This document shows, piece by piece, positions 9,859 to 18,800 of a DNA stretch of 64,000 nucleotides. The stretch's first letter is position 1. The number at the start of each line of letters is the position of its first letter. The translations under genes were made by a program, and so were the position numbers. The notes under the pieces are model-generated. The model did not search any database and was not told where the DNA came from. It was given only the letters and a program-made list of their open reading frames with translations. This stretch comes from Candidatus Trichorickettsia mobilis (lineage in GTDB: Bacteria; Pseudomonadota; Alphaproteobacteria; Rickettsiales; Rickettsiaceae), in NCBI RefSeq assembly GCF_034366785.1, contig NZ_CP112932.1, forward strand, positions 1,339,771 through 1,403,770, in the 5' to 3' direction.

Positions 9859-11246
9859 AATAATGGTAATATAATAAGCTGTAATATTATGATTAAATAA
9901 AAGGCATATAGGTTTGCTTTATGTTCTTCTATATTATTGTGAGATCTAACATTACTAAAAAATAGTAAACTAGCGATTCTATAATGATATAGTAGAGATA
10001 ATGTGGAACCAATTATAACTATAAAAAACTCAAGCCATTTACCATAATTGATTAATAAATCAAGCATTTTGAGTTTTATAATAAACATTGGACTTATAGG
10101 AAGGCCACTACTACAAAATATTATGCCAATGATTGCGGTATATAAAAGTGGTGTTTTTTTTATATTACTGTTTATTTCGGTATAAGCTATAATCAAGAAT
10201 AAGCCGGCTTTATTCAGACCATCGATAAATAATAATTGGTATAGAATAGGAGATATCTGGTCAGAAGCAATGGTTAATAGTAACATAGCATAGCCTACTC
10301 CGGCAGCAGCACCATAGATAACAATCTTTTTTATATTGACTGATATAGTAGCAAACCATGAGACTAGTATTATTGTAACTAATGCTAACGGAGTGATGAA
10401 GTTAGCGATAGTCTGTAATTGCTGTTGATCCTCAATAACAAAGTAAATGAATCTAATGCAAATATAACTGCCGACAATAGTTGATATACTGCCAAGGTAA
10501 GCTAAGATGCTTGCTGGGGTTGATGAGTATGCGCGCACCATCCAGAAATGCATGGGAAAGAACGCTATTTTTAGCAATACTCCAATTAAAACAAAGCTTA
10601 TCGCAGCAATTACTATCTTTGAATCATACAAACCAGTTAAACGTTGATGAATATCTAAGATGTTCAGACTACCAGTTTGACTTAAGATAAAACCAATACC
10701 AATTAAAATAAGGGTAGCGCCAATAGTACCAAGCATTAAATAATTGAAAGCACCAATAACTGCACGTGGATTACCACCAGTTGCCATCAATACGTAAGTA
10801 CTTAGTGAAGAAATCTCGATAAATACATAGAGGTTGAATAAATCATTAGTGCTAATAATTCCTATATAGCCTGCATGTGCAAATAATAATATTGCATAAA
10901 ATAGATGTTGTCTATTATTGGGAATAAATTTAATTATCGATTCTTGGATAAAATAATGACCTGCAGTTAAACAAAATAATAAAATGCAATTAATATAAAT
11001 AATTATCGGTTGATTGAGATGATCCAGCCGATATTCAATGCCAAACGGCGGTTGCCAATTACCAAAATTGTAAGATATGTTATTTTGTAATATCAATATT
11101 CCATAGATACTTATTGCTGAGTTTAATATAAGTGCAAGCACGCTAAGTGCTCTAGCAATGTTAGGTTTACTACTTAGGGCTGCGAGTAGAGCGCTAGAGA
11201 ATGGAATCAATACTTGTAGAGCAGGGAGGTGTTTTGCTATTAACAT
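9855..11246 (-). CDS. mnhD: Mnh/Mrp antiporter subunit D
   Basis: This 463-residue polytopic protein carries GNWQPPFGIEYRLD near residue 62, which is a hallmark of MrpD/MnhD N-termini, then LFNLYVFIEISSLSTYVL (conserved Glu) and LLKIAFFPMHFWMVRAYSSTP (conserved Lys and broken helix). The gene overlaps mnhC by 7 bp upstream and the next subunit by 4 bp downstream, so the order C-D-D-like matches an mnh operon. Role: a proton or cation pathway of a secondary Na+/H+ antiporter, driven by the membrane potential and used for pH and sodium homeostasis. Subunits A, B, E, F and G are not seen in this window. Confidence 0.87.
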   Translation of the reverse strand: MLIAKHLPALQVLIPFSSALLAALSSKPNIARALSVLALILNSAISIYGILILQNNISYNFGNWQPPFGIEYRLDHLNQPIIIYINCILLFCLTAGHYFIQESIIKFIPNNRQHLFYAILLFAHAGYIGIISTNDLFNLYVFIEISSLSTYVLMATGGNPRAVIGAFNYLMLGTIGATLILIGIGFILSQTGSLNILDIHQRLTGLYDSKIVIAAISFVLIGVLLKIAFFPMHFWMVRAYSSTPASILAYLGSISTIVGSYICIRFIYFVIEDQQQLQTIANFITPLALVTIILVSWFATISVNIKKIVIYGAAAGVGYAMLLLTIASDQISPILYQLLFIDGLNKAGLFLIIAYTEINSNIKKTPLLYTAIIGIIFCSSGLPISPMFIIKLKMLDLLINYGKWLEFFIVIIGSTLSLLYHYRIASLLFFSNVRSHNNIEEHKANLYAFYLIIILQLIILPLL

Positions 11247-11617
11247 TCAGACTCGTCTCTATCAGTTTCTTTTAATAAAATTTCATTTTCAGAAATAGTA
11301 TTATATTGTTGGTATATTCGATAAATCAAAGCTAACCCAACCGCAAAAGTTGCAAAACCGACTACAATAGCCGTAAGCATTAGTATGTGCGCCAGTGGGT
11401 TGGAATATGTATATAGGCATGAATTAGAATCCGCAACACACCGGTCAATTGGTGGTATACCATTTTTAATTTTTGCAAGCGCAATATAAAAAATTAATAC
11501 AGCGCTTTGAAAAATGCCTAATCCAATAATTTTACGTAGATAATTATCACTAGCTAGCATAATGAATAACCCACTAGTCATTATTATTACTGCGCAACAA
11601 TAAATCCAATAATGCAT
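11240..11617 (-). CDS. mnhC: Mnh/Mrp antiporter subunit C (NuoK-like)
   Basis: This 125-residue protein has three predicted helices. It begins MHYWIYCCAVIIMTSGLF and continues with LRKIIGLGIFQSAVLIFYIALAKI, the standard NuoK/MnhC helix 2. The C-terminal NPLAHILMLTAIVVGFATFAVGLALIYRIY is the standard helix 3, with the ALxLTAIV-type signature. The open frame reaches up to 11722, but the first 35 residues of that longer form do not resemble the family, so I chose the ATG at 11617, which has a weak AGGT about 9 bp upstream. It is the first gene of the antiporter run. No mnhB is seen upstream, where a tRNA gene and repeats follow instead. Confidence 0.82.
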   Translation of the reverse strand: MHYWIYCCAVIIMTSGLFIMLASDNYLRKIIGLGIFQSAVLIFYIALAKIKNGIPPIDRCVADSNSCLYTYSNPLAHILMLTAIVVGFATFAVGLALIYRIYQQYNTISENEILLKETDRDESEC

Positions 11618-11911
11618 ATAAAATATACCTATTTTGGTAGTCAAGTCACCGAGTAACTCTAAATAAATCTCAAAACATAAAACTACACTTAAAAAATTTA
11701 TAGAGCAAGAAGTCTGATACATTCATGGTTTTTTTGTATACATCTTAATTTAGTAGGCTTTTGTTCAAAAAAACTCTAGACCATTGTCTAAAGATTTGCT
11801 ATATAAGTTACTACTTCAAGCGGAATTAATATTATTAATTTATTCTGTTTTTGTTAAAAACTAAGTTTACGTCAAAGTATCTAAGCAATTTTTGTTCTTT
11901 TTATTTCTTAA

Positions 11912-11986
11912 TCCTCGGTAGCTCAGTGGTAGAGCAAACGGCTGTTAACCGTTCGGTCGCTGGTTCGAATCCGGCCCGGGGAGCCA
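11912..11986 (+). tRNA. tRNA-Asn (GTT)
   Basis: A complete cloverleaf can be read. The acceptor stem is TCCTCGG with CCGGGGA. The anticodon stem AACGG/CCGTT encloses loop CTGTTAA with anticodon GTT (11944-11946). The T arm is GCTGG TTCGAAT CCGGC. The discriminator is G, and CCA is encoded at 11984-11986. One T-G wobble pair occurs in the acceptor stem. Confidence 0.96.
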
Positions 11987-12073
11987 ACAATTAAGTTGTC
12001 TCATAAACTTCTATAAAATTTGAAAGAGATGACAGCATGTTTATGGAGAGTGTTCAATTTTAAATCTGTTCAC

Positions 12074-12225
12074 TAGACCGTCTTCGTAAGCTCAATTTCT
12101 GATGGTAATTTTGCTCACTCAAAACGCAGGCGAAGTTCTTCATATATGTCCACATACGCTCCGGTACTCACCTTCGTTTTTGTCTTAGAAATTCCTAATC
12201 ATAAATAGGTTTACGAAGAGGTCTA
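12074..12225. repeat. Palindromic repeat, TAGACC ends with the shared GCTCACTCAAAACGC core
   Basis: The ends TAGACCGTCTTCGTAA (12074-12089) and TTTACGAAGAGGTCTA (12210-12225) are inverted copies of each other. The interior contains TTTTGCTCACTCAAAACGCA, CGAAGTTC and CTTCGTTTTTGTC, which it shares with the elements at 26057, 46335 and 50921, although the outer ends differ. A fragment of another hairpin family (AGAGTGTTCAAT) sits just to its left at about 12047. Confidence 0.65.
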
Positions 12226-12273
12226 CTGAAGCAATTCAGTTACTGGTTTTACTAAATTGTCAAATGTGCAACC

Positions 12274-12417
12274 TTAATTACAGCAACCACCACCACCGCC
12301 TGATTCAGCGCTGCTTCCATTGTTTGTGTCTGCTGGATATGTTTTATTAATTTTGTTAGCATTGCATGCTGAGAACATTATGCAGAGTATAAAATAGAAC
12401 AAAAGAGACTTTTTCAT
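12274..12417 (-). CDS. 47-residue putative lipoprotein with Gly5-Cys-Cys tail
   Basis: The small frame reads MKKSLLFYFILCIMFSACNA and then a Lys/Asn/Ser/Thr-rich stretch ending in five Gly, Cys, Cys, Asn. A Lys-Lys n-region, a hydrophobic core and the lipobox FSAC at Cys18 fit a lipoprotein signal, leaving a mature peptide of only 30 residues. The ending GGGGGCCN is striking: two adjacent cysteines could be lipidated, disulfide-bonded or bind a metal. I do not recognise a family. It stands alone between a palindromic repeat and an AT-rich gap, on the strand opposite the tRNA. AAGG lies about 12 bp before the ATG. Confidence 0.6.
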   Translation of the reverse strand: MKKSLLFYFILCIMFSACNANKINKTYPADTNNGSSAESGGGGGCCN

Positions 12418-12811
12418 TTTTTACCAAACCTTGACTTATTGTATTAAGTTATATCTATTTGAATTTCATCATTGAAATTCAAATAGACATCATAAATTGA
12501 TTTGGTAAGAAATCTATAATAATATAGTTTCTCTAGTTGAGTTCTTACAATATTATTATAGTTGTAAAATAATTAAGATTTATATACAATGTTTTGCCTT
12601 TAGCTAAGTGAGCCTTTAGCTAAGTAAGATAGTTACTTAAAAAAATTATGCTATATGCTATGATAAACTTTAATTTAATTAAAGTGAAGTTATTTCTAAA
12701 TCTATCATTTAGTCATTGAGAATCTTTAGAAATTTTTACCTGCATTTCCTATAAGATAATCGCCTCCTTGTATTTTTAATTACTATTTAATTAAGCAATA
12801 AAGTTATATAA
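12418..12811. other. AT-rich intergenic region with hairpin and 16-bp tandem repeat
   Basis: No gene is seen. A near-perfect hairpin lies at 12454-12487: CTATTTGAATTTCA, loop TCAT, then its exact complement. It has no T-run after it on either strand, so it is not a standard terminator. At 12597-12628 a 16-bp unit (CTTTAGCTAAGTGAGC) occurs twice in tandem with small changes. The region must contain the start signals for both flanking, divergent genes. Confidence 0.5.
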
Positions 12812-14434
12812 ATGATTACTATTATTAATCTTGCCATGCAATATGGGCCTAAATTATTATTTTTGGATGTGAATCTTAACCTCAATACTGGTAACCGATA
12901 CGGATTAGTTGGAGCAAATGGTGCTGGTAAGTCTACATTCTTTAAGATTATTACTAAAGAGGAAGAACCAAGTGGTGGTACTATCAATATTGTTAAAAAT
13001 TCTCGTATTGGTTGTCTAAAACAAGATCAATTTCTATTTGAAAATACTTCAGTAATTAATAGCGTGATAGCTGGAAGAAAAGAACTATGGCAAGCATTGC
13101 AAGAAAAAGAAAAGTTGCTTGCACTAGATATTTGCGATGAGGAAACTGGTTATAGACTCGGAGAATTAGAACAAATTATTTATGATAATGATGGCTATAC
13201 TGCAGAAATTTTTGCAGCCGATTTACTAGTTGGGCTTGGTATAAAAGAAGAATACCACTATCAGCCACTTGGTTGTTTATCTGGAGGTTATAAACTTCGA
13301 GTGTTGCTGGCACAAAGCTTATTTAATAATCCTGATATTTTATTACTTGATGAACCAACTAATCACCTTGATATAATTTCAATTTATTGGTTAGAAAATT
13401 ATCTTAAACAAAAATTTAAGGGAGTATTAGTATTTATCTCGCATGATATGATGTTTCTTAATAATGTAGCCACCAGTATTTTAGATATAGATTATGGTGA
13501 AATAAGACAATATACTGGTAATTATAATAAATTTATTATTGAGAAACAGTTAATTAGCGAACAAAAGCTTAATGAAGCCAATTATCTTGAGAAAAAGATA
13601 GCTGGTATGCAAATGTTTGTTGATAAGTTTCGTGCTGGAACTAGGTCAAGACAAGCACAGTCGCGTGAGAAGCAAATTGAGAAGATAGAGTTACCAGATA
13701 TACAAAAAAGTTCACGTATTAGTCCATATTTTCATTTTAAGCAAAAGAGACCTTCTGGAAAATTAGTATTAAAAGTCGAGCAAATAGCCAAGAATTATGC
13801 TGAACAAAAAGTACTTAGTAAGGTAAATTTTACTATTCAGCGTGAAGACAAAGTAATTATTATTGGACCGAATGGAATTGGTAAATCTACTTTACTTAAA
13901 ATTATTTTAGGAAAAATAGCAGTGGATATTGGTAGTTATGAATGGGGATATGAAGCACAAATCTCCTACTTCGCTCAAGATCATCATGAATTATTGAATG
14001 AGAATATTAGTGTTATTGATTGGTTATCAAAACAAGTGGAAGATAAGTTAATTAACAGTTTGCGTAATGTTCTTGGACAAGTACTGTTTCGTCAAGATGA
14101 AGCTAATAAAAATATTTTAAATTTAAGTGGCGGTGAAGGTGCTCGTTTATTGCTAGCAAAAATTATTCTTGAAGAAGGTAATATACTAGTATTAGATGAA
14201 CCTACTAACCATTTAGATATTGAGGCTAAAGAAACATTAAAAAAAGCCTTGGTAAATTATCCGGGCACATTAATATTAGTCACGCATGATAGAGATTTTG
14301 CAAGCCATATAGCCAGTAGAGTTATAGCTTTAACTAATAAAGGGATTGTTGATTTTAAAGGTACATATCAAGAATACTTAATTAGATATGGTAATGATTA
14401 TTTGGATAGTAACTGGGTGTTAGCGAATAAGTAA
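12812..14434 (+). CDS. ABC-F family ATPase (YbiT-like ribosome-associated translation factor)
   Basis: This 540-residue soluble protein has two ABC domains and no membrane segments. Domain 1 has Walker A GANGAGKST (near residue 35), signature LSGGYKLRV (near 157) and Walker B LLLDEPTNHLD (near 178). A charged linker of about 80 residues follows, then domain 2 with GPNGIGKST, LSGGEGARLLLA and LVLDEPTNHLD. Twin domains with DEPTNHLD and this length define ABC-F, and the 530-540 size and short C-terminus fit YbiT more than Uup or EttA. These ATPases bind the ribosomal E site and help stalled or initiating ribosomes. The gene is single, with AT-rich flanks. Whether it gives antibiotic resistance cannot be read from the sequence. 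Confidence 0.92.
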   Translation: MITIINLAMQYGPKLLFLDVNLNLNTGNRYGLVGANGAGKSTFFKIITKEEEPSGGTINIVKNSRIGCLKQDQFLFENTSVINSVIAGRKELWQALQEKEKLLALDICDEETGYRLGELEQIIYDNDGYTAEIFAADLLVGLGIKEEYHYQPLGCLSGGYKLRVLLAQSLFNNPDILLLDEPTNHLDIISIYWLENYLKQKFKGVLVFISHDMMFLNNVATSILDIDYGEIRQYTGNYNKFIIEKQLISEQKLNEANYLEKKIAGMQMFVDKFRAGTRSRQAQSREKQIEKIELPDIQKSSRISPYFHFKQKRPSGKLVLKVEQIAKNYAEQKVLSKVNFTIQREDKVIIIGPNGIGKSTLLKIILGKIAVDIGSYEWGYEAQISYFAQDHHELLNENISVIDWLSKQVEDKLINSLRNVLGQVLFRQDEANKNILNLSGGEGARLLLAKIILEEGNILVLDEPTNHLDIEAKETLKKALVNYPGTLILVTHDRDFASHIASRVIALTNKGIVDFKGTYQEYLIRYGNDYLDSNWVLANK

Positions 14435-14479
14435 GCTTTGTAAGTTTAAAATCTGAAAAGAGAAAATTTTAACAAAACT

Positions 14480-15091
14480 CTATTTTGATAAGTAACGAAG
14501 TCGATAAGCATCGTTAGTGATATTCTCCATTAACCATTGATAAACCTTATCTGATAAACCAAAAGGACAATGGTTCCAATTTGTAAATAAATTAGCTCTG
14601 ATATCTGTGGCATTAATTGAATTTTCTATTGTTGTTAAATCTAAAGACCAGTCAGGAAATAAGTCTAAGTAATATGAAGATTGATCTTTTGCGCAGCCTA
14701 GTAAAGTAATCGATGAATTACCGAAATGTTTTCTTGCGGCAGCTTTCACTGCTTCAAGCCATTCTTGATCTTTTTTAAAGTCATTGACAGGCGTAATAAA
14801 AACTCGTTTATTTTCTTTTTCAGTCAAACTTATACGAATCATTCGTTCTCTTTCTTGAACAGTAAATGGATTTTTAGAACTAAGAGGAGAGTTGGCTGAA
14901 CCTAAAATAACAAGAGTTCTTTGACAGTTCTTTAAACCATTTTGTAATATTCTAAGATGTTCTTGATGAAATGGTTGGAAACGGCCAATAAAAATACAGC
15001 CAGTTCTAGAATTATGACTACATCCGGTAAGAAATGCAAAAATTCCAACATAGCACAAACATTTAAGATTATTAACGACAGGTAGTTTCAT
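14480..15091 (-). CDS. NMN adenylyltransferase-like nucleotidyltransferase with lipoprotein-type signal
   Basis: The 203-residue protein is a nucleotidylyltransferase of the NadM/NadR type, which joins NMN and ATP into NAD. Evidence: GRFQPFHQEHLRIL near residue 37 (the HxxH nucleotide-binding motif), GSANSPLSSKNPFTVQERERM, and INATDIRANLF near 163, equivalent to the ISxTxIR motif. The catalytic domain begins at about residue 30. It is preceded by LCYVGIFAFLTGC, which reads as a hydrophobic segment with lipobox LTGC at Cys24. No internal ATG lies between that segment and the domain, so the extension is probably real unless a rare start is used. It follows the Pld gene by 26 bp on the same strand. 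Export of an NAD-forming enzyme would be unusual. Confidence 0.75.
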   Translation of the reverse strand: MKLPVVNNLKCLCYVGIFAFLTGCSHNSRTGCIFIGRFQPFHQEHLRILQNGLKNCQRTLVILGSANSPLSSKNPFTVQERERMIRISLTEKENKRVFITPVNDFKKDQEWLEAVKAAARKHFGNSSITLLGCAKDQSSYYLDLFPDWSLDLTTIENSINATDIRANLFTNWNHCPFGLSDKVYQWLMENITNDAYRLRYLSK

Positions 15092-15117
15092 ATATTTTTC
15101 TTGTATCTCAAGAATAT

Positions 15118-15702
15118 TTAATAACTTTGTTCTTGTCGGTTAAACCAATTTTTTAGATAAGTTTCAGCAATCTGTTCATCTTCAATCAACACTAGATTTT
15201 CAGCATTACGCTGATCAGCTGCTTTGCTAAAATTGAAACTTCCAGTAAGTACTTTATGCCTATCAATGACTATTACCTTGTTATGTGCAATGCCAGGCAC
15301 TTTATCTATTTTGACTTTAATTCCGGCATTTTGTAATTCGGTCATTTTAGAATGACGATCGTCTAAATTGCTACGATCAAGTAATATTTGCACTTTGACC
15401 CCACGATTTTTAGCTGCAATTAATTGGTATATTATTGGCTGAGAAGTAAAGCTATAAGCTTGTATGTAAATAGTATCTTTGGCTTTAGCTATTTCCTGAG
15501 CAATTAATGAGCCACAACCTGAAGGAGGAGTAAAACAGACATTAAATTTATCTGTTTTAGGATGAAAATTGTGCCAGGTACCTATACCTACCATTTCTTC
15601 GTATCCTACTCCTGCAGTAACTCCTAACATAAATATTCCGATTACAGACCCACGTATTCCAGATAATTTTTTAATGGCTAGTTTAGTTTTTCTGTTATTC
15701 AT
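15118..15702 (-). CDS. pld: Rickettsial Pld-type phospholipase D/nuclease with N-terminal export signal
   Basis: This 194-residue protein has a single HKD motif (HNKVIVID, then GSFNFSKAADQRNAEN), as in the Nuc/Pld subfamily where two chains make one active site. I took the ATG at 15702 (MNNRKTKL). The longer frame to 15756 adds 18 residues with no family support. Basic residues and the hydrophobic stretch GSVIGIFMLGVTAGVG form a signal peptide or anchor, as in Rickettsia Pld, which is about 200 residues long. In Rickettsia this enzyme has been linked to phagosome escape and virulence; here that role is inferred by similarity. FTPPSGCGSLIAQEIAKAKDTIYIQAYSF opens the catalytic domain. It is probably co-transcribed with the NMN-adenylyltransferase-like gene. 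Confidence 0.88.
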   Translation of the reverse strand: MNNRKTKLAIKKLSGIRGSVIGIFMLGVTAGVGYEEMVGIGTWHNFHPKTDKFNVCFTPPSGCGSLIAQEIAKAKDTIYIQAYSFTSQPIIYQLIAAKNRGVKVQILLDRSNLDDRHSKMTELQNAGIKVKIDKVPGIAHNKVIVIDRHKVLTGSFNFSKAADQRNAENLVLIEDEQIAETYLKNWFNRQEQSY

Positions 15703-15802
15703 GACTCTTATTTTCTCATTTACTAGCGGTATACTACTACTTAGTCCTGCATGCAACTAATGTTATAGTAATGGTTTGTTAATATAACATAAATGGTAAA
15801 TA

Positions 15803-18800
15803 ATGTTTGGAAAAATCTTTTCAATATTGGGTGGGGCTATAGGTAGTAGTTTTGGTGGGGGAATATTATCGACGATTGGTCGTTTTGCCGGGCAGATGCT
15901 TGGAACATATTTTGAGCAATCTCAGCATGAGGTAGAAGAGCATTATCGCTTTAAAAATGTTAAGGATAGTTTTGCTTTATCTAGAGCGATGTATGGGGAG
16001 GTGATACCGCTAGTATTTGGTACTGCAAAGGTTGTTGGTAAAATTATTTGGGCCGAGCAGATTAAAGAAGTTCGAAATAATTCTACTGAAAAAAAATATT
16101 TCAAGCAATTTCATCAAGTTAAGGAATTATATCATACTACCGAATGTGAGTATTATTTATCATTTGCTGTCAGTATTTGTGAAGGTGAAATTGCTGATGT
16201 TATTAGAGTATGGGCTAATGACAGCTTAATTAACCTTAGCGATTATAAATGTCGACTCTATCTTGGTACTGAGGAACAATTACCGGATAGCTTGATTGTT
16301 GCTAGTGTTGGCGGTCAAGCCCCAGCATTTCGTGATCTCAGTTATATTATCTTTGAAGAATTACCATTAGCAGATTTTGGTAGTATTGTTCCTAATTTTT
16401 CATTTGAGGTCATAAGAAAGGCTAATATCCAAGCACAGCCAACAGTTGAGGATATTGTAAAATCCATAGTGATGATTCCAGGATCCGGAGAATTTGTTTA
16501 TGACACGGTAATACAACATAAGCGCGTTAATACTGCCAAAAAAATTATTAATTCTCATAATTATAAAAATATTGCTAATAGTGTCTATAGCTTGAATCAA
16601 CTACAGATAATATGTGAGAATGTAGAATGGGTAGCGCCGGTTGCATGCTGGTTTGGCGATAGTACAGATGCCGGAGATTGTATAATCAGGCCGGCGATTG
16701 AATTTAATGATCAATATGTAAAATATTCCGAAGAATGGCAAGTGGGCAGATATTCGCGCTTATCGGCTAAGGAAATATCTAAGGATGAAGCTGGTAATCC
16801 TAGATATGGCGGTAGTGTCAATGACGCTAGTATAGTGCGTTATTTGCAGGAGTTAAAAAGACGTAACTTGAAAATAATGTTTTATCCTATGGTGTTTCTC
16901 GATATACCGGATAAGCCGTGGCGTGGTCACTTAACCGGCGCTCCTGAAGCAATAGTGGAATTCTTTAATAAAGCTGAAGGCTATAATAATTTTGTCTTAC
17001 ATTATGCAGAATTAGTAAAAGATTATGTTAATGCTTTTGTTATCGGTTCAGAACTTATTGGTCTAACCAAAGTGCAGAATATAGTGAGGCAATATCCGGC
17101 GGTAATTGAGCTCATTAAATTAGCAGAGCGAGTTAAAACCATTGTTGGTGGTAACGTGCTAGTAACTTATGCTGCTGATTGGTCAGAATATCATCATACC
17201 GCAGGAGGATGGTATAATCTCGATCCTTTATGGGCTTCACCCTATATCGATTTCATTGGCATCGATGCTTACTTTCCGGTAACCAGAACTACTAATTCTA
17301 ATATTAGTTTTGAAGATATGGTAGTGGGATGGCAAACGGGCGAAGGGTTTAATTATTATACGGATAATGAAATTCGATATGATTTAGCGCCAGAATACGC
17401 TTGGAAAAATCTGCGTTACTGGTGGGAAAATCGTCACCAGAATCCTGATGGCATGTTTACCGAGTGGCAGCCTAAGATGAAACAAATCTGGTTTACTGAA
17501 TTTGGCTTTCCGTCAATAGATAAGGCAACTAATCAACCGAATGTATTTTTTGACCCTAATTGTGTTGATGGTGGTGTACCGAGATATTCTTCAGGAGAGA
17601 TTGATTTCTCAATTCAACGTAAAGCAATTAAAGCATTTATTGAATATTGGCAGGCACAGGAATATATCGGGCAAATGTTTTTATGGACCTGGGATGCTAG
17701 GCCCTATCCGGCGTGGCCACATATGAATATATGGCGCGACGGGTATTTGTGGGAGAAGGGACATTGGGTTAATAATAAATTTGGTGCCACAAGCATTGCA
17801 GCAATTATCCTTGAATTATCAGATGCCGGTGGTCTTAATCTTGATAAAATCGATGTGGCGACTTTGGATGATATTGTTGAAGGTGTGGTATTTAACCGAC
17901 CAATGACGATTATTGATGCTATTAATATTTTAAGAGTTGGTTATTTTTTTGATATTACGGCAAGTACGCAAGATAAAATTAGATTTATTAAACGTGGACA
18001 AAATAACTTATGTCCTATGGTTAATCAAATGTTGGTTAAATTATCCGATAATAGTTATGTTGAACAACAGCAGGTAGCAAAAAATGATATAATCAGCAAA
18101 TTAGAATTATATTTTATCGATCGCATCAAAGAATATAATCATGGTTATTGTCACGTAAATAGTGAACATTTAAGCAATAAGCGTAACGCAGTAGTAAAAT
18201 TACCGATAGCCTTATCCATTTTTGAAGCTGAAAGATTAGGGCAGTTAATTTTAAAGAATGCTCAGGTCGAGGATAAGATCATAAAATTTATTCTGCCGAT
18301 GACTAATGGTCTGATATTTGAGCCTGCTGATTTTATTACTTTCTCTCATTTAAATCAACAATATCAGATTAGAATAGTTACGGTTAGCATTAACAGGTTC
18401 TCACTAACAATAACCGGTATTGTTGATGATCTTGCTAGCTATTATTTGCCAGTAACGACTAGGTCGTTAGATTTAGCGTATCAGGAGCCGATAGATCATA
18501 AATTTTTAGTAGTTGATTTGCCGGTCGGAATAGAATTTCAGCTGAGTGAAGCTTATGTGGCGGTATATTTATATAGTAATACTAAACAATCATTATATGT
18601 TTCATTAGCTCTAGCTGACAGTCGACAGCTTGATTATATAAATATTGCTAACAACTTAATGCCTCGTGGCGGTATTGGTGAGTTAGCATCAGTACAAACA
18701 ACGGCTTCTGCTAATATCTTCTTAATTGACGAGCTATCCAGCTTCACTATATTTTACCGTGCTTTTGAAAAAGATGTTGTTGCTGGTTGGAATTTGGCTT

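Noticed and set aside
11618-11722. N-terminal 35 residues of a longer MnhC, or an MnhB remnant
   Set aside because: The stretch does not resemble MnhC or MnhB, and the ATG at 11617 gives the standard protein.
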